DNA of 6,670 bases, taken from the NCBI GenBank assembly GCA_002683395.1, contig NYTG01000022.1, positions 61,823 through 68,492 on the forward strand, read 5' to 3'. A program made the position numbers and the translations under genes. Position 1 is the stretch's first letter. Each line of letters begins with the position of its first letter. Shown here piece after piece: positions 1 through 5,421 of this stretch. The notes under the pieces are model-generated. The model saw nothing but the letters and a program-made list of their open reading frames with translations. It made no database searches and was not told the DNA's origin. This DNA is from Halieaceae bacterium. GTDB lineage: Bacteria > Pseudomonadota > Gammaproteobacteria > Pseudomonadales > Halieaceae.

Positions 1-1441
1 GACTTTGCTGCTCAAGCGGGAACAGATTCTGGTGCGCGACCCGGGTGCAGAAGTGGAGGCGCAGTTTCCGCCGACGTTGCACTGGCAAGGTGTTGATTAC
101 CATCTTCGTTACCAGTTTGAGCCGGGTCGGCAAAACGACGGTGTCTCGATCACGATTCCGCTCCCGCTTCTGAATCGCGCGCCACGATATTTGTTTGACT
201 ACTTAGTACCCGGCTTGCTGCGCGATAAATGCATTGCGCTGATCAAAGGCCTGCCCAAATCACTCCGGAAGCAGCTGGTGCCGGCGCCCGACGTGGTCGA
301 CGCGGCACTTGCCGAATTGAGGGCCGAAGACAGTGACTTTTACGCAGCGCTGGGTGCCGTGCTCAAACGGCAGCGCGGTGTTCAAGTGAGGCTCGCTGAC
401 TGGCAGGCTGGGCAGCTCGAAGATTTTTACCGTATGAACATCCGGGTGGTCGATACGGAGGGCAAGCTGCTCGGGCAGAGCCGTGACATGGCGGCACTGG
501 TGTCGGAGTTTCGAACCGGTGAGCGCGCGGAAACGACGGCTCAGCCGGATTCTCCGGAGCGAAAAAATATTGACCGCTGGGATATGGGTGATCTGCCCGC
601 GGTGTGGAAATCCAAGGCCGCAGGACTTGAGGTAATTGCTCACCCGGCACTGGTTGCTGAGGAGCATCGCGTCGCTGTTCGTCTGTTGGATTATCCCGGC
701 GAAGCTGCGCTTGCCCACGAAGAGGGGTTGGTCGCGCTGGCGATGAAGCAGGCTAGCCAGGTCGTCAAGTCGCTGCGCAAATCCTTACTAGCAGGTAACG
801 AGCTGGTGTTGGCGTTCGCAGCGGTAGAAGTCGATCGAAAGCGATTGGTTGAGGATGTGATTGCGGCGGTGGCGCTGCAGTCATTAAGGGATATCGAGGT
901 GCCTCGATCTGAAGCGGCATTTAAGCAATGGTTCGACGCGCTGCGCAGCGACTGGCATGCCGAGGCGGTTGCCGTCGGTGAGCAGCTGGCTATCACCTTA
1001 AAAGCCTGGAGTGCGGCGCGCACGGCCGCGGCACAAATGGGCGGCGACTACCAGAACAGCCAGCAAGACTGCTGGGCGCACATGGACGCCTTGCTGGCGA
1101 CCGACACGCTCCGTTACGCAGGTAGCGAGTGGTTGCGTGAGTATCCCCGCTATGCGAAGGCAGCCCAGCACCGCATCAGTCGACTCAATGGTCAGTACCC
1201 GAAGGACCAGAAAGCGCTCGAAATGTTGACGCCATGGGTTCAAAGCCTTGCCAATGCCGAGGCCGGTTACCCGGGTCTGGTGCGGCTCTCGCCCGAGGCT
1301 CGGCAATACCGATGGATGTTGGAAGAGTTTCGGGTGTCGCTCTTTGCACAGCAAATGAAAACCCGTCTGCCCGTATCGAATAAGCGGCTGGAACAGCAGT
1401 GGCAGCAGGTGCAACTCTGGATCGAGAAGAACCCGCGCTAA
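1..1441 (+). CDS. hrpA: ATP-dependent RNA helicase HrpA, C-terminal part (5' end outside window)
   Basis: Only the last ~479 codons are visible. The reading frame is open to the first base, so the TTG at position 5 is an internal codon, not a start. HrpA is a cytoplasmic DEAH-box RNA helicase of about 1300 residues in E. coli, linked to mRNA processing and rescue of stalled ribosomes. The helicase core is not in the window; what is visible is the long C-terminal DUF3418-type region typical of HrpA. Counting from the TTG, recognisable pieces are YQFEPGRQNDGVSITIPLPL (37-56), then LVPGL (67-71) and ALIKGLPKSLRKQLVPAPD (78-96). Near the end come RWMLEEFRVSLFAQ (435-448) and LPVSNKRLEQQW (455-466), a common HrpA ending. 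The frame is unbroken to TAA at 1439-1441. No hairpin plus T-run follows the stop, so read-through into the next gene is possible. The family call is made from remembered sequence pattern. Confidence 0.93.
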   Translation, partial: TLLLKREQILVRDPGAEVEAQFPPTLHWQGVDYHLRYQFEPGRQNDGVSITIPLPLLNRAPRYLFDYLVPGLLRDKCIALIKGLPKSLRKQLVPAPDVVDAALAELRAEDSDFYAALGAVLKRQRGVQVRLADWQAGQLEDFYRMNIRVVDTEGKLLGQSRDMAALVSEFRTGERAETTAQPDSPERKNIDRWDMGDLPAVWKSKAAGLEVIAHPALVAEEHRVAVRLLDYPGEAALAHEEGLVALAMKQASQVVKSLRKSLLAGNELVLAFAAVEVDRKRLVEDVIAAVALQSLRDIEVPRSEAAFKQWFDALRSDWHAEAVAVGEQLAITLKAWSAARTAAAQMGGDYQNSQQDCWAHMDALLATDTLRYAGSEWLREYPRYAKAAQHRISRLNGQYPKDQKALEMLTPWVQSLANAEAGYPGLVRLSPEARQYRWMLEEFRVSLFAQQMKTRLPVSNKRLEQQWQQVQLWIEKNPR

Positions 1442-1450
1442 CGTGACCCC

Positions 1451-1480
1451 GTGACCCAAGCCGCCAAATAGCGTTAAAAT
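1451..1480 (+). promoter_or_regulatory. Candidate sigma-70 promoter upstream of the mlaA homologue
   Basis: A -10-like TAAAAT lies at 1475-1480 and a -35-like GTGACC (4 of 6 matches to TTGACA) at 1451-1456, with an 18-bp spacer. The predicted start, near 1486-1488, would give a 5' leader of about 25 nt. This sits in the 70-bp gap between the hrpA stop and the mlaA start. The -35 overlaps the second copy of an 8-bp tandem repeat, CGTGACCC, at 1442-1457. This is motif matching only. Confidence 0.35.
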
Positions 1481-1490
1481 TAGCCAAGAA

Positions 1491-1495
1491 AGGAG
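1491..1495 (+). promoter_or_regulatory. Shine-Dalgarno AGGAG, unusually far from the mlaA start
   Basis: AGGAG at 1491-1495, within AGAAAGGAG, is the only good ribosome-binding site before the ATG at 1512. It is separated from that ATG by 16 nt, compared with the usual 5-10. No ATG, GTG or TTG in the mlaA frame lies closer to it; the TTG at 1498 is in another frame. Either the spacing is suboptimal or the leader folds to shorten it. Confidence 0.5.
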
Positions 1496-1511
1496 CTTTG
1501 AGCACCTCGGT

Positions 1512-2270
1512 ATGTTGCGGTACGTCACAAATTATTCCCTCCGACCGCTCGCCTCACTCGCGGCGAGCGTCACCCCTGTTGTGCTATTGACCGCCTTGCT
1601 GGTGGGCACGGTGCAGGCGCAGGATGAGATGGACCCTTGGGAGGGCTACAACCGCTGGATGTTCGAGTTCAATGACGCGTCTGACCGTATTTTGATTAAA
1701 CCCGTTGCGCGAGGGTATGACGCGATCATGCCTGAGCCCGCGCGAATTGGGGTCAACAATTTCTTCAGTAACTTCTATGACTTCAACGGTGTGCTCAATG
1801 CCCTTTTGCAAGGCCGCATAGAGGAAGCCTTCAACAATACCTTTAGGGTGATCACTAATTCCACGATCGGCCTGCTCGGGTTATTTGATGTGGCGTCGAT
1901 GACAGGCATCCCTCGGTACGAAACCGACTTCGGGCACACGCTCTCCATTTGGGGGGTGCCAAGGGGTAACTTTGTCATGTTGCCGTTCATCGGCCCCAGT
2001 ACCGTGCGTTCGGCATCGGGCATGGCGGTTGACGCATTCGCTTCACCGACGGGGCAATTAATTAATGACGAGGCCTATTGGGGTTTGCGCGTTTTTAATC
2101 TTATCGATCTGCGCGCTGGCCTGCTCGACGCCGAGGAGATCATCACGGGAGATCGCTACGTATTCTATCGAGACATCTATCTTCAGAACCGCGCCATGTT
2201 GGAATCTGATGGTCAGGTGAAAGATGATTTTTCCGAGTTCGATAACGACTGGGACGAGGAAGAATTTTGA
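1512..2270 (+). CDS. mlaA: MlaA/VacJ-family outer-membrane phospholipid-transport protein without a lipobox
   Basis: 252 residues, the usual MlaA length. In E. coli, MlaA is an outer-membrane lipoprotein that works with OmpC to take mislocalised phospholipids from the outer leaflet and pass them to periplasmic MlaC and the MlaFEDB transporter. Family hallmarks are DPWEGYNRWMFEFN (41-54), the KPVARGY block (63-69), NNFFSNFYD (82-90), the LPFIGPSTVR stretch (157-166) and LIDLRAGLLDAEEI (197-210). The N-terminus (1-36) is a signal peptide with a hydrophobic core at about 18-33. It contains no cysteine: LLVGT (29-33) sits where E. coli has LLVGC, and the likely cut is a type I site, VQA|QD (36/37). 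The last 15 residues are strongly acidic. The start is the ATG after a distant AGGAG; no better in-frame start is seen. It is not in an mla operon here; the neighbours are hrpA and a partner-switch pair. The family is secure; how it is anchored to the membrane is uncertain. Confidence 0.92.
   Translation: MLRYVTNYSLRPLASLAASVTPVVLLTALLVGTVQAQDEMDPWEGYNRWMFEFNDASDRILIKPVARGYDAIMPEPARIGVNNFFSNFYDFNGVLNALLQGRIEEAFNNTFRVITNSTIGLLGLFDVASMTGIPRYETDFGHTLSIWGVPRGNFVMLPFIGPSTVRSASGMAVDAFASPTGQLINDEAYWGLRVFNLIDLRAGLLDAEEIITGDRYVFYRDIYLQNRAMLESDGQVKDDFSEFDNDWDEEEF
2256..2262 (+). promoter_or_regulatory. Shine-Dalgarno GAGGAAG serving the mini-ORF at the mlaA stop
   Basis: GAGGAAG at 2256-2262 lies inside the last mlaA codons, 7 nt before the ATG at 2270. 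The spacing is ideal for that ATG. It is about 41 nt from the ATG at 2304, too far to serve the phosphatase gene directly. The same bases also encode the Glu-rich tail of MlaA, so the match could partly reflect coding constraint. Confidence 0.45.
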
Positions 2271-2299
2271 TGTCCTGCTGTCGTTGGCTGCAGCGCTAG
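2270..2299 (+). CDS. Possible 9-codon coupling or leader ORF (MSCCRWLQR)
   Basis: The ATG at 2270-2272 overlaps the mlaA stop as TGATG and is preceded by GAGGAAG at 7-nt spacing. It encodes MSCCRWLQR and stops at TAG 2297-2299, leaving 4 nt before the ATG of the downstream phosphatase gene at 2304. That gene has no Shine-Dalgarno of its own, so ribosomes ending on the mini-ORF could restart there. The layout suggests translational coupling from mlaA to the regulator. Other readings are chance, or the remnant of an older start for the phosphatase broken by a frameshift, since the mini-ORF is in a different frame from it. No homology is recognised. Whether the peptide itself matters cannot be told. 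Confidence 0.35.
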   Translation: MSCCRWLQR

Positions 2300-2303
2300 C
2301 GAT

Positions 2304-3494
2304 ATGACCCAACTGGGCACCGTATTGGTAGTGGACGACGACGCGGATCGCGCCGCGGTGTTGGTCGCCGCACTGGATGATCCCCACCATCGCTATGAAA
2401 TTACTCCCGAGGCACCCGATATTGAGGCGGTGTTGGGCCCGGATAGCCCATGGGACTGCGTGATCTGCCATGTCGAGTTACTGGATGTGTCGTGGGCGTC
2501 CGTGCGTCGTGCCATGCGTACTTTCGACGTACAGGTGCCGGTTTTGGCGGTCAGTGATCACCGTGACATGGATAGCATGACCACTGCGCTGGGCCTTGGT
2601 GCGGTTAATTTCTTTGTGAGCCCTGCCGAAAAACCGGGGTTAGTGCGGCGCGCCATCGAGCGCAGTGTGCACCACCGCCAACTGCAGCGAGAGCTGGTGG
2701 AATCGAACGAAAATCTGGAGCGTGCTAATACCGAGCTGAGCCACTCACTGAGAATTTTGGAGCAGGATCAGGCGGCCGGTCGCCAGGTACAAAAGGCGAT
2801 GTTTCCGGCGCACTCTCTCAAGGCGGGAGACTACTGGTTCAGTCATCGTATTTTGCCGTCACTCTATCTTAGCGGCGATTTCACTGACTACTTCGAGGTC
2901 GACAAGAGCAAGGTGGTGTTTTATCTGGCGGACGTGTCGGGCCATGGGAGCTCCTCGGCTTTTGCCACGGTGCTACTGAAAAACTTGTTCGCCCGCAAAC
3001 GGTCCGATTATCTTCGCCGCGATGATAAAACGGTCATTGACCCGATCGAGATGCTGGCGCTGGCAAATCATGAGCTCTTGGAATTGCACGTCAACAAATA
3101 CGCCACGATGGTGGTGGGTTGCCTCGATTTTGATGCGCATACCCTGCAGTACTCCGTCGCCGGCCATCTTCCTAAGCCGGTGCTCATGACTCCTGACCAT
3201 ATCGACTATCTCCCCGGTGAGGGCATGCCGGTGGGGCTGACGCCAGAGGCGTCCTACGGGCTTGAGCAACTCTTATTACCTGAAACGTTTATGTTGGTGT
3301 TGATGTCAGACGGTGTGCTGGAAACCATCGATGAGGTGGATCTTATAGAGCGCGAAAAAACTCTGTTAACGCGTCTCGGCGGGTCGCTGGAAAAGCCAGG
3401 TGATCTGATTCGCCGGCTCGATCTTGGTGAGGTCACTTCGGACGATCTGGCGGACGACATTGCGGGACTCTTCGTGAGTCGAGGTGTCGGGTGA
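2304..3494 (+). CDS. Pseudo-receiver / PP2C (SpoIIE-type) protein phosphatase, HsbR/CrsR-like
   Basis: 396 residues. Residues 5-120 form a CheY-like receiver: acidic cluster DDD (11-13), a beta-strand WDCVICH (50-56), VPVLAVSD (78-85) and VNFFVSP (101-107). His56 stands where the phospho-acceptor Asp belongs, and Ser106 replaces the conserved Lys. A helical, coiled-coil-like linker (about 118-160) ends in ILEQDQAAGRQVQKAMFP (151-168), a signature I associate with HsbR/CrsR-type proteins. The PP2C domain (about 168-393) keeps its metal-binding motifs: GDF (Asp192), ADVSGHG (Asp210), SDG (Asp336) and DDIAGLFV (Asp384-385). It should dephosphorylate the STAS antagonist encoded next, with which it overlaps by 4 nt, in the cytoplasm. 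The HATPase kinase domain fused to HsbR and CrsR is missing. ATG 2304 is the only usable start, because no other start codon lies in frame back to the mlaA TGA. It has no Shine-Dalgarno and probably depends on coupling. Confidence 0.9.
   Translation: MTQLGTVLVVDDDADRAAVLVAALDDPHHRYEITPEAPDIEAVLGPDSPWDCVICHVELLDVSWASVRRAMRTFDVQVPVLAVSDHRDMDSMTTALGLGAVNFFVSPAEKPGLVRRAIERSVHHRQLQRELVESNENLERANTELSHSLRILEQDQAAGRQVQKAMFPAHSLKAGDYWFSHRILPSLYLSGDFTDYFEVDKSKVVFYLADVSGHGSSSAFATVLLKNLFARKRSDYLRRDDKTVIDPIEMLALANHELLELHVNKYATMVVGCLDFDAHTLQYSVAGHLPKPVLMTPDHIDYLPGEGMPVGLTPEASYGLEQLLLPETFMLVLMSDGVLETIDEVDLIEREKTLLTRLGGSLEKPGDLIRRLDLGEVTSDDLADDIAGLFVSRGVG
3481..3486 (+). promoter_or_regulatory. Shine-Dalgarno GAGGTG fixing the GTG start of the STAS gene
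   Basis: GAGGTG at 3481-3486 lies 4 nt before the GTG at 3491. That GTG overlaps the upstream TGA as GTGA (3491-3494). This supports the GTG start and tight translational coupling of the phosphatase and its substrate. Confidence 0.6.
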
Positions 3495-3991
3495 GCGACT
3501 GCCGTATTTGCGCCGCTTCAAATGCCGGGGCCCATGTATTAAAGCTGGAGGGTGATGTGCGCCTGACCATGTGTACGGCGCTGGACCAGTACTTTCAGTC
3601 AATGTTTGGTGAGCTGGATTTTGTCAGTGTTTGGGTAGACGTAACGGAAGCTGATGGTCTCGATAGCACAACACTGGGGATGCTCGCGCAGTTGGCGATT
3701 CAAACGAAAGAACGCTTTGCGTTCCGACCCGCTATTTTCAGTACAAACCCGAGCATTGACCGACTACTGGACACGATGGGTTTCGATCAGCTGTTTGAGC
3801 GTCGCAACGAGCCCTGCAACAGCGACACCGCTGTTGAGGAAATTCCTGCGGTAGCGAGCGCAGAGGCCGAGGTGAAAAGGCAGGTGCTGGAGGCACACCG
3901 CACTTTGATGTCGATGAGTGATGAGAACGCGGGCGCCTTTCGGGATCTTGTCAGGACGCTCGAGCGGCCGGAGGATGGTCACCTCGCTTAG
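3491..3991 (+). CDS. STAS-domain anti-sigma-factor antagonist, HsbA/CrsA-like
   Basis: 166 residues. The STAS domain covers about residues 12-105: LKLEGDVRLTMCTALDQYF (18-35), VSVWVDVTEADGLDSTTLGM (45-64), FAFRPAIFSTN (76-86) and the RLLDTMGFDQLFE stretch (91-103). LDSTTLG (57-63) carries the phosphorylatable Ser59 in the usual position. In partner switches the unphosphorylated antagonist binds an anti-sigma factor or another target, a kinase inactivates it by phosphorylating this Ser, and a PP2C phosphatase reactivates it. The phosphatase is almost certainly the upstream gene. A C-terminal extension (about 123-160), VKRQVLEAHRTLMSMSDENA followed by FRDLVRTLE, is predicted helical and resembles the HsbA-type tail, not the short Bacillus RsbV form. 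The start is GTG, overlapping the upstream stop, with a Shine-Dalgarno 4 nt away. The target is not visible; FlgM or RpoS-linked functions are known for relatives and are only inference here. Confidence 0.88.
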   Translation: MSDCRICAASNAGAHVLKLEGDVRLTMCTALDQYFQSMFGELDFVSVWVDVTEADGLDSTTLGMLAQLAIQTKERFAFRPAIFSTNPSIDRLLDTMGFDQLFERRNEPCNSDTAVEEIPAVASAEAEVKRQVLEAHRTLMSMSDENAGAFRDLVRTLERPEDGHLA

Positions 3992-4030
3992 CCGCTTTGT
4001 ATAAGCCGCTGACCGCACCGGTACTGTGCG

Positions 4031-4180
4031 TTAATCAGACCCCTCTGACAACGCATACACCTTGTCAATAATGGCCTCTACCTGAAGCTCCAGCGAGGCG
4101 TAGTCCATCTCGGCGACCAGCTCAAGCTTTAACTCGTGGAGCAGCTCCACGACCTCTTTAAACCCTTCTTCGTTCGACAT
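4031..4180 (-). CDS. Small acidic helical protein of unknown function (49 aa)
   Basis: On the minus strand an ATG at 4180-4178 opens a 49-codon frame to TAA at 4033-4031. It starts MSNEEGFKEVVELLHELKLE and ends DKVYALSEGSD. About 13 of 49 residues are Asp or Glu, with few Lys and no Cys or Trp. Leu, Val and Ile fall at 3-4 residue intervals, which fits one or two amphipathic helices and perhaps a helical hairpin that dimerises. It has no signal peptide or membrane segment, so it is probably cytoplasmic. An in-frame GTG four codons earlier (4192-4190) is an alternative start; neither start has a strong Shine-Dalgarno. A perfect TATAAT lies 31 nt upstream. It fills the gap between the STAS gene (convergent) and dusA (same strand). 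I do not recognise the family. Coding potential rests on the -10 box, the clean frame and plausible composition. Confidence 0.6.
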   Translation of the reverse strand: MSNEEGFKEVVELLHELKLELVAEMDYASLELQVEAIIDKVYALSEGSD

Positions 4181-4211
4181 GCCATCACTCACTTGTTAGG
4201 TCAGACGAGCC

Positions 4212-4217
4212 ATTATA
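4212..4217 (-). promoter_or_regulatory. Consensus -10 box TATAAT for the small minus-strand gene
   Basis: ATTATA on the plus strand is TATAAT read on the minus strand, within CCTATAATGG. It would start transcription near 4205, giving a leader of about 24 nt before the ATG at 4180. The region 16-18 bp upstream (around 4234-4241) has no good -35, only forms such as TACGCA, so strength would rest on the -10 or an activator. Confidence 0.45.
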
Positions 4218-4254
4218 GGAAATGCGCCGCTGCAATGCGTACCTCGCAGGACCG

Positions 4255-5358
4255 CTAGCCCGCGGTTGCTGCTCGCTCGGGTGGACGAGAACATAGTGCC
4301 GCAGCCTCTCGCAAGACCGCCATCCCTGATTCGGGTTTGTGGGCGCGCTCACTCAGATGGCGCCGATACTGTCGTCCGCCGAACTGACCCTGGTACAGCC
4401 CGAGCATGTGTCGCGTCACGTGGTGCAACCGCGCCCCCTCAGCCAGCTGCGTCTCGATGTACGGGCGCATCGTCTCAATGACCGCCTCACGGTCGGCACT
4501 GATAGCAGATGGGGCGTTGAACAATCGGGTATCGACGTCGCGCAAGAGCCATGGATTTTGGTACGGTGCCCGACCCATCATCACGCCATCGACCTGCTCA
4601 AGGTGTTGCTCACACGCTTCCAAAGATTCGATGCCGCCATTGATCACAATAGTGAGCGCGGGGAAGTCTCGCTTGAGCTGATAGACCCACTCGTAGTTCA
4701 GCGGTGGGACCTCACGATTTTCTTTCGGTGAGAGACCCTGCAGCCAGGCTTTACGCGCATGCACAATAAACACCTCGCAACCTCCCGACGCCACCGTGCC
4801 CACAAAGTCCACCAGCTCTGAGTAAGACTCCTGATGATCAATGCCAATGCGATGTTTAACGGTTACAGGGAGTTCACAACCGTCACGCATAGCGCTTACG
4901 CAGTCGCGCACCAGTTCAGGCTCAGCCATGAGGCAGGCGCCAAACCGGCCGTTCTGAACCCGATCCGAGGGGCAGCCACAGTTCAGATTGATCTCATCGT
5001 AGCCCCAGCGCGCTCCCAGCCGTGCGCAGGCCGCCAAGTCTTTAGGATCGGCACCGCCCAGCTGCAGTGCTATCGGATGCTCTTCCTCACTAAAGCGCAG
5101 ATGCCGCTCGACATCGCCATGCAGCACTGCTCCTGTCGTCACCATCTCGGTGTAGACCCTCGCGCGGCGCGTCAGCGTGCGCCAAAACCGACGACAGTGC
5201 CGGTCGGTCCAGTCCATACAGGGTGCAGTGCTGAAACGCCAAGGATTGTGGGTGCTGAGATCTGTCACTAAATAAGACCCGTAAAGGTTGCAAAGCGATG
5301 GGTAGCCCCACCATGCTACGTTGTCTGCTGAAGCGAGCCTAAGGATAACCGGTCGCAC
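4255..5358 (-). CDS. dusA: tRNA-dihydrouridine(20/20a) synthase DusA
   Basis: 367 residues. DusA is a cytoplasmic FMN/NADPH enzyme that reduces uridine 20 or 20a in the tRNA D-loop. The TIM barrel starts at PWRFSTAPCMDWTDRHCR (39-56), followed by YTEMVTTGAVLHGD (69-82), HPIALQLGG (94-102) and YDEINLNCGCPSDRVQNG (120-137) with catalytic Cys129. Next come VTVKHRIG (165-172, Lys168), FIVHARKAWLQGLSPKENRE (197-216, His200) and INGGI (239-243), then DGVMMGRAPYQNPW (257-270). The C-terminal helical domain holds HVTRHMLGLYQG (313-324) and the RQYRRHLSERAH stretch (329-340). These blocks follow E. coli DusA closely. The start is GTG at 5358, backed by GAGGA (5365-5369) 6 nt away. This gives about 38 residues before the conserved core, longer than the E. 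coli lead-in. GTG at codon 31 (5268) is an alternative without a clear Shine-Dalgarno. The gene is divergent from the barrel gene at 5422. Confidence 0.96.
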   Translation of the reverse strand: MRPVILRLASADNVAWWGYPSLCNLYGSYLVTDLSTHNPWRFSTAPCMDWTDRHCRRFWRTLTRRARVYTEMVTTGAVLHGDVERHLRFSEEEHPIALQLGGADPKDLAACARLGARWGYDEINLNCGCPSDRVQNGRFGACLMAEPELVRDCVSAMRDGCELPVTVKHRIGIDHQESYSELVDFVGTVASGGCEVFIVHARKAWLQGLSPKENREVPPLNYEWVYQLKRDFPALTIVINGGIESLEACEQHLEQVDGVMMGRAPYQNPWLLRDVDTRLFNAPSAISADREAVIETMRPYIETQLAEGARLHHVTRHMLGLYQGQFGGRQYRRHLSERAHKPESGMAVLREAAALCSRPPERAATAG

Positions 5359-5364
5359 CGCGAT

Positions 5365-5369
5365 TCCTC
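5365..5369 (-). promoter_or_regulatory. Shine-Dalgarno GAGGA deciding the dusA start
   Basis: TCCTC on the plus strand reads GAGGA on the minus strand, 6 nt before the GTG codon at 5358-5356. It supports the long form of DusA over the internal GTG at 5268. Confidence 0.55.
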
Positions 5370-5421
5370 AGTAGCTTGGCTTGGTAAAAATCACCCTGAC
5401 CCTTTCTATGAATCGATAGGT

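Noticed and set aside
998..1528. Long open frame on the minus strand opposite the hrpA end.
   Set aside because: It lies antisense to a clearly recognised HrpA C-terminus, has no family features, and is a by-product of GC-rich codon use.
2270..2303. The TGA of mlaA as a recoded codon giving an MlaA-phosphatase fusion, since the two genes are in the same frame 33 nt apart.
   Set aside because: MlaA ends at its normal length with a typical acidic tail, the phosphatase starts at a normal receiver N-terminus, and no recoding signal is seen.
4014..4030. Weak hairpin CGCAC / GTGCG between the convergent STAS gene and the small minus-strand gene, a possible bidirectional terminator.
   Set aside because: The arms are only 5 bp with a 7-nt loop and there is no T-run on either strand.
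4134..4152. Perfect inverted repeat, 8-bp arms TCGTGGAG and CTCCACGA with a 3-nt loop, looking like a terminator or operator.
   Set aside because: It lies inside the 49-codon minus-strand gene, encodes part of its helix, has no T-run on either side, and is best explained by codon content.
4339..4731. 130-codon plus-strand frame opposite dusA, plus others at 4834-5271.
   Set aside because: DusA motifs on the minus strand are unbroken across both stretches; the antisense products have no recognisable domain and unusual composition.
5408..5419. Three-codon frame ATG..TAG (M-N-R) ending 2 nt before the GTG of the barrel gene, similar to the mini-ORF at 2270.
   Set aside because: It has no Shine-Dalgarno and is too short to separate from chance.
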